From IMG/VR virus record IMGVR_UViG_3300021381_000187, positions 1-39,511 of that record: DNA of 39,511 bases, one strand, 5' to 3'. Of the stretch, positions 31,946 to 38,863 are shown one piece after another. Position 1 is the first letter of the stretch. Each line of letters starts with the position of its first letter. This DNA is from a virus. The position numbers were made by a program, and so were the translations under genes. A model generated the notes under the pieces. It worked only from the letters and a program-made list of their open reading frames with translations, made no database searches and had not been told where the DNA came from.

Positions 31946-31946
31946 T
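31932..31946. promoter_or_regulatory. Operator 4
   Basis: ATAAGTG-T-TACTATT; left half matches operator 1 perfectly, right half 4/7. It covers the rightward -10. Centre 27 bp from operator 3. Confidence 0.6.
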
Positions 31947-31976
31947 ACCTCATCAACTACAAAACAGGTGATTGAG

Positions 31977-32294
31977 ATGAATGCTTACCAAGCCCAAGAC
32001 AACTACCAGCATCAGTTAGATGAAAAAGCCGCCGCTTATGACGCAGCTCTAACCGCACGAATTGATGAAATTGCTATCGAGTGTTGGGCAGGCAGACCAC
32101 AAGGCGACTACTCACTTGAAGAAATGATCGAGCAAGAAGCGGATGCCCTTGCACCGCTCATTATCGAGACCACACAAAGCGATCACCCAGAAACCATGTT
32201 TAATGTTACCCGCAAGCTAAACGAGCTTATGCGTGAACGCTTGAAGGTCTACGCACAACCAATTGCAGAAGCAGAACTAGAGGGGTGGAAGTAA
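31977..32294 (+). CDS. First gene of the rightward early operon, unknown
   Basis: 105 aa starting MNAYQAQDNYQHQLDEK; AGGTGA lies 5 nt upstream of this ATG (a GTG start 9 nt earlier is possible but would overlap the SD). Acidic, helical, with a Trp (ECWAGRPQGDYS) and a charged C-terminus. No family recognised. Its position corresponds to the first left-operon gene of lambdoids (N or similar), but the sequence is acidic and not Arg-rich, so an N role is not supported. Confidence 0.6.
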   Translation: MNAYQAQDNYQHQLDEKAAAYDAALTARIDEIAIECWAGRPQGDYSLEEMIEQEADALAPLIIETTQSDHPETMFNVTRKLNELMRERLKVYAQPIAEAELEGWK

Positions 32295-32443
32295 TGATCT
32301 ATTTAGCATGGTTAGGACTATTCGCAGCGCTTACTTTTTTGGGGTATCGCTCGCATCAGTACCGACAACATATAAAACGCAGTCGCGGCGCAGTAGCCAA
32401 TACTCACTGGCATCCGCATTTTGGAAATAGTTCACGAAAGTAA
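32294..32443 (+). CDS. 49-aa membrane protein
   Basis: MIYLAWLGLFAALTFLGYR gives one membrane span, followed by a His/Arg-rich tail (SHQYRQHIKRSRGA). The ATG overlaps the stop of the preceding gene (TAATG), so the pair is coupled. Early expressed, membrane-located small protein; function unknown. Confidence 0.55.
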   Translation: MIYLAWLGLFAALTFLGYRSHQYRQHIKRSRGAVANTHWHPHFGNSSRK

Positions 32444-32468
32444 ACAACAGAAACTAAGGGGAATAATT

Positions 32469-32924
32469 ATGAACATAGGCACGAAAAAGCGAACAAGTAA
32501 CGAGTATTTGCGCGATGTTGGCATGGCCTTGAAGGTTTGCGAAGGCGCGATGAGTAGCAAACACTTCACACTTAAAAGCGTTATAGAAATGTTTCGGCTT
32601 CAGCTTTGCTTTGGCACTGTGTTGAGAGAGGCGGGGCTTGCTGAAAACTCTGGTGCGCCAAAAAAACCTGCTTGGAAATGGGTATATGAGAAAGAGGTGA
32701 CTCCCGACCTAGTTGAAACTATTGGAGCGGCTTTAAAGCAGAAACATAATGAGCACCGAGCAGCCGAAGCCTCTGTCGCACAACCGGCACAATCGCCCAA
32801 TGTGGAAAGAATGGATAACGCCCTTCTCAAGCGTCTTGTAGAGCTTCAGGAAGAGCAGGTGAACCTTATGCGCTTAATGTATCAGTCGCAAATAGAAGCT
32901 GAAGTTCCGAGATTTGGCAGCTAG
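32469..32924 (+). CDS. Hypothetical early protein
   Basis: 151 aa starting MNIGTKKRTSNEYLRDVG after AAGGGGA (an earlier frame start at 32421 overlaps the membrane gene). Segments SKHFTLKSVIEMFRLQLCF and PAWKWVYEKEVTPDLVETI are distinctive; the C-terminus is helical (RMDNALLKRLVELQEEQVN). Not assigned to a family. Confidence 0.6.
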   Translation: MNIGTKKRTSNEYLRDVGMALKVCEGAMSSKHFTLKSVIEMFRLQLCFGTVLREAGLAENSGAPKKPAWKWVYEKEVTPDLVETIGAALKQKHNEHRAAEASVAQPAQSPNVERMDNALLKRLVELQEEQVNLMRLMYQSQIEAEVPRFGS

Positions 32925-32990
32925 TGAGTGAAGCAGTTTTAAACGCAAGCTGGCAGAGCGTAAGAATATTAATTTGTAAGGGGAAGGAAG

Positions 32991-33185
32991 ATGAAGATAG
33001 TTCTGAATGACGATGAAATACGCGGCGCGCTTGCTGAAGCAATTGCCAAAAAGCTCGATTACGCAATAAGTGGTATTGACCCTGCTGAATGCTGGTTTGA
33101 AGTAAAAGCGGGTGTGATTGATGAGGACTCGATCGACGACATACATGATGTTCAGTTCTGCTATGACACCAAAAGCGAAGATTAA
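32991..33185 (+). CDS. 64-aa acidic early protein
   Basis: MKIVLNDDEIRGALAEAIA ... acidic end (DDIHDVQFCYDTKSED). GGGGAAGGAAG precedes the ATG. Small acidic proteins in early operons are sometimes inhibitors or DNA mimics, but nothing specific is seen here. Confidence 0.55.
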   Translation: MKIVLNDDEIRGALAEAIAKKLDYAISGIDPAECWFEVKAGVIDEDSIDDIHDVQFCYDTKSED

Positions 33186-33199
33186 GCATCAGGCCATTA

Positions 33200-33226
33200 G
33201 CGGGTAAAGCAGTACCGCATTTTTTT
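33200..33226 (+). terminator. Early-operon terminator/attenuator
   Basis: GCGG-(bulge G)-TA ... TA-CCGC with a 6-nt loop, followed by A and seven T. It lies between the 64-aa and 76-aa genes; downstream recombination genes would need read-through or antitermination. The SD AGGGGG of the next gene follows directly after the U-run. Confidence 0.5.
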
Positions 33227-33236
33227 AGGGGGATTT

Positions 33237-33467
33237 ATGTTGGAATTTGAACGAGAGGAATTAAGCCTTCAGTGGGTAGCGTATAGCGAGGTAACACCGT
33301 TTAAGTCTTACTGGATTGAGGACGGCGCTTGGACGTATCTGTACACAGTGCAAGGCGATAGAGCTGGCGCAACCATTAGCAAGAGCAAAACGTATTACAC
33401 GCTTGAGGATGCGATGCTGGCAGCGCAGGAAGAAGACGAAGCGAACAGGAAGAAGGAGGCAGCATGA
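33237..33467 (+). CDS. 76-aa hypothetical early protein
   Basis: MLEFEREELSLQWVAYSEV with aromatic-rich strands (SYWIEDGAWTYLYTVQ), KTYYTLEDAMLAAQEE and a charged C-terminus. AGGGGG lies 4 nt before the ATG. The stop overlaps the next ATG (ATGA). No function recognised. Confidence 0.55.
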   Translation: MLEFEREELSLQWVAYSEVTPFKSYWIEDGAWTYLYTVQGDRAGATISKSKTYYTLEDAMLAAQEEDEANRKKEAA

Positions 33468-33664
33468 CACCGCATTCAGAACTAGACAGGCTAATAGCTC
33501 TGTCAGATATGGGCCAAGAGGCCAAGCCAAGAAAGCAATCACAGCTCGAAGCTAACGCTCTAGAAAAGGCGCTCAAGGCCGAGCAAGAGAATAACGGCGC
33601 AGAAGCTAGTGTCTGCATAGGCATGGCAGCAAACGCACACGATAAGATTCAGGGGGCATTATGA
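33464..33664 (+). CDS. 66-aa hypothetical protein upstream of ERF
   Basis: MTPHSELDRLIALSDMGQE followed by an Ala/Glu/Lys helix. Coupled at both ends (ATGA with the previous gene, 4-nt overlap with ERF). It may be a small partner of the annealing protein; not otherwise recognised. Confidence 0.55.
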   Translation: MTPHSELDRLIALSDMGQEAKPRKQSQLEANALEKALKAEQENNGAEASVCIGMAANAHDKIQGAL

Positions 33665-34374
33665 GCAAGGTATTAAAAGAGCAATCAAACGTGGCAACAA
33701 TTACCACACCTGCAAACCTGCTTCAAATAGCTGTAGAGCAGAATGCAGATATCGACAAATTAGAAAAACTGATGAACCTGCAAGACCGATGGAAAGCCAA
33801 CCAAGATCGACAGGAGTTTTTCGAGGCGTTCACGCTATTTCAATCTAAAGTGCCAGCGCTCAAGAAATCAAAGCAAGGGCATAATTCTAAGTACGCGCCA
33901 CTAAGCGACATTGCCGAGCAGATCAAGTCGACAATGTTTGAGTGCGGTCTTTCGTATCGCTTCGAACAAAAGCAGTACGAGAACGGCACTATTGAGATCA
34001 CCTGCATCGTTAGTCATGTCAGCGGCCACTGCGAACGCAACACTATGACAAGCGTGGCAGATACCAGCGGAAGCAAGAACGGCATTCAGGCTATCGGCTC
34101 TACTGTGTCATATCTACAGCGCTACACGCTAATAGGCGCACTTGGGATAGCGACCGCAGATGAAGATATGGACGGACGCTTGGCGATGGCTGGCGGTAAC
34201 TTTATTAGTGATACAGAGCTTGCAGAGCTTGAGGGGTTGCTTAGTAGCGCAGCCGCCAACCGCGATAAGTTTATGGCTCATTTTAAGATTAAAGAGCTTC
34301 GAGACCTTCCCTCTAGCAGATACGCGCAGGCAACAGCAATGCTTCGCAGCAAAGCAAGCAAGGGGGCCAAATGA
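33661..34374 (+). CDS. erf: ERF-family single-strand annealing protein
   Basis: 237 aa recombinase that pairs complementary single strands. The ERF core is visible: FFEAFTLFQSKVPALKKSK, NSKYAPLSDIAEQIKSTM, GLSYRFEQKQYENG, VSHVSGHCERNTMTSV, SKNGIQAIGSTVSYLQRYTL, then IATADEDMDG. P22 has Erf in the same module. Followed with a 4-nt overlap by the exonuclease, forming an SSAP-exonuclease pair like Red or RecET. Confidence 0.92.
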   Translation: MSKVLKEQSNVATITTPANLLQIAVEQNADIDKLEKLMNLQDRWKANQDRQEFFEAFTLFQSKVPALKKSKQGHNSKYAPLSDIAEQIKSTMFECGLSYRFEQKQYENGTIEITCIVSHVSGHCERNTMTSVADTSGSKNGIQAIGSTVSYLQRYTLIGALGIATADEDMDGRLAMAGGNFISDTELAELEGLLSSAAANRDKFMAHFKIKELRDLPSSRYAQATAMLRSKASKGAK

Positions 34375-34994
34375 TCATCTTAGATAAGCTAGAGCAAGGC
34401 ACCGACGAATGGCTGCAAGCTCGCTTAGGCATCCCCACTGCGTCAATGTTTGACAAGGTAATCACGCCAACGGGAAAGCCTTCATCGCAAGCCGATGCGT
34501 ATATGTTCCAGCTCTTGGCTGAATGGCTGACAGGTGAAAGTACACCGTTTCGCACAACAGATGCAATGGAGCGAGGCACGATGCTAGAGCCTGACGCTCG
34601 CAGCGCTTATGAGTTCGTACAAGACCAAGATGTTAAAGAAGTTGGCCTAGTGTATCTGGATGAGCGTCGACTACTAGCGGTTAGCCCAGATGGATTGTGT
34701 GAGAAAACAAATAGCGGCCTAGAGATCAAATGCCCTTTGCCGCAAACGCACGTTGCCAATCTTTTAACTGGCTCGATGCCTACGAAATACACGCCGCAGG
34801 TGCAGGGGAATATCTGGGTGTGTGAGGCTGATTACTGGGACTTTATGTCATACCACGAAAGCATGGAGCCGATGATTGTGCGAGTAAGTCGCGATGACGA
34901 TTACATCAAGAAAATGGAATCATTATTTAATGCGTTCATAAGCACAATGCTAGAGCGCAGAGAGAAACTTAACCAACAAAGGAAAGCAGCATGA
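34371..34994 (+). CDS. YqaJ/lambda-type exonuclease
   Basis: 207 aa. Catalytic pattern of the YqaJ/lambda exonuclease family: ERGTMLEP (Glu73), AVSPDGL (Asp107), LEIKCP (Glu118, Lys120), YTPQVQGNIWV (Gln145). It starts GTDEWLQARLGIPTASM, typical of the fold. It would resect DNA ends 5'-3' to feed ERF. All active-site residues are present. Confidence 0.92.
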   Translation: MIILDKLEQGTDEWLQARLGIPTASMFDKVITPTGKPSSQADAYMFQLLAEWLTGESTPFRTTDAMERGTMLEPDARSAYEFVQDQDVKEVGLVYLDERRLLAVSPDGLCEKTNSGLEIKCPLPQTHVANLLTGSMPTKYTPQVQGNIWVCEADYWDFMSYHESMEPMIVRVSRDDDYIKKMESLFNAFISTMLERREKLNQQRKAA

Positions 34995-35272
34995 CACAGT
35001 ACGACAACACAAACCGTGGGCAAATCTGGGGCAATGACAAGAAAGAGTCAGAGCGTCACCCAGACTTCAAAGGCGATATAAACGTAGATGGTAAAGAGTA
35101 TTGGCTATCAGCGTGGAAGCGCAAGCCAGATGCGAACCCAAAAGCGCCATCCTTGAGCTTTAGTGTGCAGGCTAAAGACTCGCAACAGGCACCACAAGCT
35201 CAGCAAGCACCCGCACCAGCACAACCACAAGCGGCCCCTGTGGATGATTTTTCAGACGACGTGCCATTCTAG
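34991..35272 (+). CDS. Small protein with SSB-like acidic C-terminal tip
   Basis: 93 aa. N-terminal beta domain (NRGQIWGNDKKES ... DGKEYWLSAWKRKPDA ... SLSFSVQAK), then a Gln/Pro/Ala linker, and the end DDFSDDVPF, almost the SSB tip DFDDDIPF that recruits RecO, PriA, exonucleases and others. The N-domain is too short and different for an ordinary SSB OB fold. Overlaps the exonuclease stop by 4 nt. Probably couples recombination proteins to host SSB partners or binds DNA itself. Confidence 0.65.
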   Translation: MTQYDNTNRGQIWGNDKKESERHPDFKGDINVDGKEYWLSAWKRKPDANPKAPSLSFSVQAKDSQQAPQAQQAPAPAQPQAAPVDDFSDDVPF

Positions 35273-35292
35273 CCCATCCTCCACCCTCCCCT

Positions 35293-35314
35293 AGCCTGCT
35301 TATGCGGGCTTTGT
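35293..35314 (+). terminator. Terminator after the recombination module
   Basis: AGCCTGC-TTAT-GCGGGCT (7 bp, one U-G) followed by TTGT. The U-run is short, so efficiency may be modest. Located in the 115-bp gap after the SSB-tip gene. Confidence 0.5.
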
Positions 35315-35387
35315 GGGTAGAGACCCAAACTGGGGCGGATAAGACCTGATTTGGGGTGTAAGACTAAGTAATGTCGGAGGTTAAGTT

Positions 35388-35525
35388 TTGAAAAAGAACA
35401 GGCATAGAGCGCGAAAACTAAGAAAGTGCGAGCGCGGAATTAAAACCAAAAGCCACAATCAGGGCACGAGATATAGCTACGGTGTTGACGGTCGTTTTTA
35501 CTCAATACCGAATACTAAACGCTAA
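35388..35525 (+). CDS. 45-aa basic protein (TTG start)
   Basis: Starts at TTG, 7 nt after GGAGG. Basic N-terminus (KKNRHRARKLRKCERG) and then SYGVDGRFYSIPNTKR. A frame of this size with a perfect SD is credible. A nucleic-acid-binding peptide is possible. Confidence 0.5.
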   Translation: MKKNRHRARKLRKCERGIKTKSHNQGTRYSYGVDGRFYSIPNTKR

Positions 35526-35544
35526 TTTGTCGGAGGATAGAGTA

Positions 35545-35763
35545 TTGGAAAACTTAGACGAGCTTATCAATAAGTGGATTGATTCAGCGCTTGAGTTTCG
35601 CGAAGCAGAGAGGCTAATCAATCTTTTGATTGTTGATAATAGGCGGCTCGAAAAGGCAAACGAACTGTGCCAGCAAGCGGCAGATTATTTGGATACAAAC
35701 AAAGAAACCGTGATCGGCAGTGGTAGTGTTTTTCATAGGCACTTTCGCAATCTATCTCGCTAA
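35545..35763 (+). CDS. 72-aa helical protein (TTG start)
   Basis: TTG start at 35545, 8 nt after GGAGG; an earlier frame start overlaps the preceding gene without an SD. Helical and charged (LINKWIDSALEFREAERL, DNRRLEKANELCQQAADYL). No known family. Confidence 0.5.
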   Translation: MENLDELINKWIDSALEFREAERLINLLIVDNRRLEKANELCQQAADYLDTNKETVIGSGSVFHRHFRNLSR

Positions 35764-35799
35764 TTTGTCGTTTGCGCAGTTTTAATCTAGGAGAAGGAA

Positions 35800-35982
35800 A
35801 TGGGTGCTTATTACGAAGTGCAATGGTTAGCTGGAGACCCGTATCTAGTCTGGCAAGACGAGTCTAGTAACTGGAAAGAGAAATCGAAAAAGCTAACGCT
35901 TGAGCAGTTGCAGAAGCATGAAGCTCTGTACTTCAAACATAGAGACGAAATGAACAAGCTCTGTGAAACATTTAAACCTTAG
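35800..35982 (+). CDS. 60-aa hypothetical protein
   Basis: MGAYYEVQWLAGDPYLVWQ then a charged helix (LTLEQLQKHEALYFKHRDE). AGGAGAAGG is close upstream. Function unknown. Confidence 0.55.
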   Translation: MGAYYEVQWLAGDPYLVWQDESSNWKEKSKKLTLEQLQKHEALYFKHRDEMNKLCETFKP

Positions 35983-36012
35983 AAGTGAATTTGTCGTTTA
36001 AGAGTATTAAGC

Positions 36013-36162
36013 ATGTCACGCACATATCACAAAAAACGTGCAGCAAAGCGCAAGGGTAGCAAGCAGTTCGACCGCTCTTGCAGGAATCATGGTAGCTGTC
36101 CTTGGTGTGAGAATGGCAGGCAGCATAAAAACAGGCGTAGAGCGCCAGAGGGGGAAGGATGA
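36013..36162 (+). CDS. 49-aa zinc-ribbon-like basic protein
   Basis: MSRTYHKKRAAKRKGSKQF is strongly basic; then CRNHGSCPWC and a final His/Arg-rich tail. The three Cys and flanking His could hold one zinc. It ends with an ATGA overlap to the next gene. Similar tiny zinc-type proteins are common in phages; the role is unknown. Confidence 0.55.
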   Translation: MSRTYHKKRAAKRKGSKQFDRSCRNHGSCPWCENGRQHKNRRRAPEGEG

Positions 36163-36398
36163 TTATAAGAAGCAACGGTAAGCAATCGGTTTCTGTGGGG
36201 GCTGTCAAGACCTGTAGTCAGTGGGCTAAAAATGAGTGGCTCTTTTGTCAAAATGGTTATCAGGCGGCGGGGGTTAATGTCTCTGTGGAGCAGTTCGACA
36301 TGCTGAAAGAATTAGTCACCGACCCAGAGATAGTAGAGCATTACGAAAAACTTCGTAGCAAAACTGTACACATCGTATACAGTTTTGGGAGTGTATGA
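36159..36398 (+). CDS. 79-aa hypothetical protein
   Basis: MIIRSNGKQSVSVGAVKTC, a middle part with CSQWAKNEWLFCQNGYQAAG and VSVEQFDMLKELVTDPEI, ending VYSFGSV. GGGGGAAGG is upstream. Coupled to its neighbour upstream; function unknown. Confidence 0.5.
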   Translation: MIIRSNGKQSVSVGAVKTCSQWAKNEWLFCQNGYQAAGVNVSVEQFDMLKELVTDPEIVEHYEKLRSKTVHIVYSFGSV

Positions 36399-36399
36399 G

Positions 36400-36585
36400 A
36401 TGAGCGGAAAAGGCAGCGAATGTAATATTGTGTTGCAACTAACTATGGCCCAGCTAGAAAAACTTAATGATGTCTTGTATGAGCATACAGACGAAGGGCC
36501 GGTAGGGCATGGATGGGCGAGCGATGAATTAAATACCTTAAGGGAGTTAACAACGGCCTTAATAGAAGCTAAAAGCAAAGCATGA
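36400..36585 (+). CDS. 61-aa hypothetical protein
   Basis: MSGKGSECNIVLQLTMAQL, then DVLYEHTDEGPVGHGWASD and a helix. I start it at 36400, preceded by GGGAG, one base after the stop of the previous gene. Function unknown. Confidence 0.5.
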   Translation: MSGKGSECNIVLQLTMAQLEKLNDVLYEHTDEGPVGHGWASDELNTLRELTTALIEAKSKA

Positions 36586-36597
36586 AAGGACTAACCA

Positions 36598-36792
36598 ATG
36601 ACCACAAACGAAATAACAGGCGACTCACTGACAGCGGGGAACCGAAAAGGCAATAGTCAGAAGGCTTACGAGGAAGGCTTGAGCAAAGTTAAACAAGTCG
36701 AACTTGAGCCGCGCCAGACTAGAGAAGAATGGGCAAAGCAGCAGCTTGAAGCATTACGCAAAGGGGTGAAAGATGACAGTACACGAAATTAA
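36598..36792 (+). CDS. 64-aa hypothetical protein
   Basis: MTTNEITGDSLTAGNRKGN followed by a charged helix (AYEEGLSKVKQVELEPRQT). It overlaps the start of the excisionase gene by 20 nt. Function unknown. Confidence 0.5.
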   Translation: MTTNEITGDSLTAGNRKGNSQKAYEEGLSKVKQVELEPRQTREEWAKQQLEALRKGVKDDSTRN

Positions 36793-37108
36793 CATAGTCG
36801 AGCTTATCGACCTTGTTTCTATTCCGAAGTTTTCTGAAGATACTGGCTGGCCTGACACAAAGATTAGAAGCAAGGTTAAAAAAGGTTGGACTGAGGGCAA
36901 GGAGTACTTTAGAACACCTCACGGCGATATATTAATAAGCAGAAAAGGATATGACGAATGGTCAAGGTCAAATATGCCGGAGTCACAGAACAAGGCGACT
37001 ATCTTAGAATTAGATTCACATTCAAGGGCAAACGATACGGGCCAATCATCCCGTGGAAGCACACGCCGGAAAACTACGCAAAGGCAAGTAAGTTATGTGC
37101 TGAAATAA
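36773..37108 (+). CDS. Excisionase-like protein overlapping int
   Basis: 111 aa. Residues ~12-62 (LVSIPKFSEDTGWPDTK ... GWTEGKEYFRTPHGDILI ... GYDEW) match the winged-helix excisionase (Xis) style. The remaining ~45 residues, after the integrase start, are polar and Ser/Arg-rich and read in a different frame from int. Xis steers integrase toward excision. Lambda also has overlapping xis/int, but this overlap is unusually long (151 nt). Confidence 0.7.
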   Translation: MTVHEINIVELIDLVSIPKFSEDTGWPDTKIRSKVKKGWTEGKEYFRTPHGDILISRKGYDEWSRSNMPESQNKATILELDSHSRANDTGQSSRGSTRRKTTQRQVSYVLK

Positions 37109-38118
37109 AAGACCTAATCAAAAAAGGCGTAATGACTGACAGATTATTGAATGAGTATTTTCCTGACTTAATCAAGCAAGGCCGAACAAATAGCCGCGCG
37201 CCTGTATTCTCGGAGGTTGCGCAAAAGTATTTAGATACGTGCGAAGTCTCAGCGAATACACGTACTCAGTATAAGAATGTATTGCAGCGTTATTGGATGC
37301 CTGAACTGGCAGCGAGGCCGATTAATGAGGTGCTGCCGTCAGAGCTTAAAACAATTCTAGCAGGCTTTGAGTGGGCATCAGGTAAGACGAGAAACAACGT
37401 TGTCTCAATCGTTCGTAGAGTGTTTGAGTTAGCCTATGACGATGAAATAATAGACTTCAATCCAGCGCTGAAGATCAAAGCGGCCAAGCATCAGAAGCTG
37501 CCGCCTGACCCTTTCAGCGAAGATGAAGCACGAAAGATCGTTGCAGATTTATACAAACATCATTCAGGGCGTGAAGCTGTTTATGCGGCCTACTTTGAGC
37601 TGGCGTTTTGGACGGGGATGAGGACGAGTGAATTATTAGCGCTTAAATGGACTGATATAGATTGGTTCTCAAAAGAGGCGTATGTCTGTAAAGCTCAATC
37701 GAAAGGCTTGCTAAACGACAAGACGAAGACCGCTAAGGTGCGCAGCGTCATGCTAACAGATGAGGCTTTACACGCGCTCGATATGATGAAGCCGCTAACT
37801 TATCTTAGCCAAGGTGAGATATTCAAATCACCACGTACTGGCGAATCATGGAAGACCGACAAAAGCCCTAGACAGCCTTTATATAAGTCACTAAGGCGAT
37901 TAGGCATCAGGCGCAGAAAGGCTTATGCAACGCGCCATACATACGCCACAATCATGCTAATGCGCGGAGTTAATCCAGCATTTGCCGCAGCACAATTAGG
38001 TCATAGCTTGCAGATGTTCTTGCAGGTTTATGCTAAGTGGATTCACGGAGACCAGAACAAATCTGAGTTCCAGAAGATTAAGCAAGGCAATCAACCGAAA
38101 CAAAGAAACATCAAATAA
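36958..38118 (+). CDS. int: Tyrosine integrase
   Basis: 386 aa site-specific recombinase. N-terminal arm-binding region (YLRIRFTFKGKRYGP), core-binding domain ~80-170, catalytic domain from ~185. Active-site residues: Arg222 (TGMRTSELL), a Lys near 257 (KTKTAK), Tyr323 in the usual H/K position of box II, Arg326 (ATRHTYAT), His349 (LGHS) and nucleophile Tyr358 (QVYAKW). It would insert the phage at the tRNA end found at 1062-1088. Preceded by the excisionase-like gene in an overlapping frame. Confidence 0.95.
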   Translation: MVKVKYAGVTEQGDYLRIRFTFKGKRYGPIIPWKHTPENYAKASKLCAEIKDLIKKGVMTDRLLNEYFPDLIKQGRTNSRAPVFSEVAQKYLDTCEVSANTRTQYKNVLQRYWMPELAARPINEVLPSELKTILAGFEWASGKTRNNVVSIVRRVFELAYDDEIIDFNPALKIKAAKHQKLPPDPFSEDEARKIVADLYKHHSGREAVYAAYFELAFWTGMRTSELLALKWTDIDWFSKEAYVCKAQSKGLLNDKTKTAKVRSVMLTDEALHALDMMKPLTYLSQGEIFKSPRTGESWKTDKSPRQPLYKSLRRLGIRRRKAYATRHTYATIMLMRGVNPAFAAAQLGHSLQMFLQVYAKWIHGDQNKSEFQKIKQGNQPKQRNIK

Positions 38119-38124
38119 TTTAAT
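38110..38124. repeat. Palindrome copy A at the int stop
   Basis: ATCAAATAATTTAAT, one mismatch from the perfect palindrome 41 bp downstream. It overlaps the int stop codon. Likely second half of a two-site operator, or an integrase arm site. Confidence 0.55.
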
Positions 38125-38142
38125 ATATTTTGCTTTTAGCTA

Positions 38143-38170
38143 TTGCATCCATCAAATAATTTGATAGAAT
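38143..38170 (+). promoter_or_regulatory. Promoter of the post-int mini-operon
   Basis: -35 TTGCAT (38143-38148, weak), 16-bp spacer, -10 TAGAAT (38165-38170). The spacer is filled by the perfect palindrome, which implies repression. First gene starts at 38205. Confidence 0.55.
38151..38165. promoter_or_regulatory. Palindromic operator B: ATCAAAT-A-ATTTGAT
   Basis: Perfect 15-bp dyad centred at 38158, lying between -35 and -10. Unrelated to the immunity operators (ATAAGTG-N-CACTTAT). The regulator is not identified. Confidence 0.6.
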
Positions 38171-38204
38171 GTACTTACTGACTAACGCAACGGAGCAAAA
38201 CAAA

Positions 38205-38378
38205 ATGAACGAATCAACATTAAACGCAATTATGACTATCGGCGCGCAAGCAGCTGTTGAATTATTCGCAAAAGAAGGCGTAGAGCCAACACAAGAAAAT
38301 GTTTCAAGCTGGGTTGCAGCTAACTGGGAGACACTATGCAAAGGGATGGCTCAAGGCGTAACAATGGCGGCGGCATAA
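38205..38378 (+). CDS. First gene of the post-int mini-operon
   Basis: 57 aa: MNESTLNAIMTIGAQAAVE, then LFAKEGVEPTQENVSSWVA and a short hydrophobic end. GGAG lies 9 nt before this ATG; a frame from 38169 would run through the promoter. Helical, Ala-rich; unknown. Confidence 0.55.
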   Translation: MNESTLNAIMTIGAQAAVELFAKEGVEPTQENVSSWVAANWETLCKGMAQGVTMAAA

Positions 38379-38530
38379 GCCGCCTTTCTTGGGGTGTTGA
38401 CGGTTACGGAGAAAAGCACTATTTCTGCAATTATTGTGAATTAGTGTTTGGCCCTGTAGCCCCTGATGAAATCAAACACAAATGCGACACGTCCAAACCG
38501 CGCTACCATAACCGAGATAGATTTGAATGA
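38336..38530 (+). CDS. 64-aa zinc-finger-like protein
   Basis: N-terminal basic stretch (MQRDGSRRNNGGGISRLSW), then YFCNYCELVF ... IKHKC: a CxxC...HxC zinc-type site. GGGAG lies 5 nt upstream of the ATG. The gene starts inside the previous one (43-nt overlap in another frame). Its stop overlaps the next start. Confidence 0.5.
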   Translation: MQRDGSRRNNGGGISRLSWGVDGYGEKHYFCNYCELVFGPVAPDEIKHKCDTSKPRYHNRDRFE

Positions 38531-38697
38531 GCCCAGCAGAGCAAGCAAAAGCGAAAGGGCTTAAAAGCCTGTCGCAAGTTTCAGAAATTACAGGGGTCAG
38601 TCTTCAGACGCTATCAAACTGGGCTAAAGATAAGCCGAAACTGTTTGAGGTTGTGTTAATTGGAGCTGTTCATTTTACAAATAACGGGAGCAGTTAG
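38527..38697 (+). CDS. 56-aa helix-turn-helix protein
   Basis: MSPAEQAKAKGLKSLSQVS then EITGVSLQTLSNWAKDKPK: a clear helix-turn-helix, followed by FEVVLIGAVHF. Starts in an ATGA overlap. It is the best candidate for the regulator of the palindrome at 38151-38165, but this is untested and the family often has other roles. Confidence 0.6.
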   Translation: MSPAEQAKAKGLKSLSQVSEITGVSLQTLSNWAKDKPKLFEVVLIGAVHFTNNGSS

Positions 38698-38699
38698 GC

Positions 38700-38828
38700 A
38701 TGTGGAAAAAAATTAAATGCAAGCTGGGGTTTCATAAATCAAACGGGGATTACGGGAATGAATGGTATAGCAAGCGCACTATCAGTGACTGTAGTCGATG
38801 TAGGAAGAAGATTTATCACAGCAAATAG
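38700..38828 (+). CDS. 42-aa zinc-binding-type protein
   Basis: MWKKIKCKLGFHKSNGDYG ... DCSRCRKKIYHSK: Cys/His at the start and CSRC at the end could hold one zinc. Resembles small phage proteins that begin with a C-x-x-G-x-H motif. Follows the HTH gene by 2 nt. Confidence 0.5.
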   Translation: MWKKIKCKLGFHKSNGDYGNEWYSKRTISDCSRCRKKIYHSK

Positions 38829-38863
38829 AGCGAAAGGCAGAATATTACAAAAGGAGAGGCGTT

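Larger units (their letters stand above)
35524..35996 (+). repeat. Three copies of AATTTGTCG between small genes
   Basis: AATTTGTCG occurs at 35524-35532, 35762-35770 and 35988-35996, at or just after each gene end; the first two share the 13-mer CGCTAATTTGTCG. A related TAATGTCGGAGG lies at ~35370. These look like boundary sequences used in small-gene exchange. Confidence 0.5.

Noticed and set aside
33261-33624. Several overlapping frames opposite or shifted from the small early genes (for example 33316-33555 plus and 33376-33624 minus)
   Set aside because: Arg/Cys-rich translations typical of shadow frames; the genes at 33237-33467 and 33464-33664 have SD sites and coupled ends.
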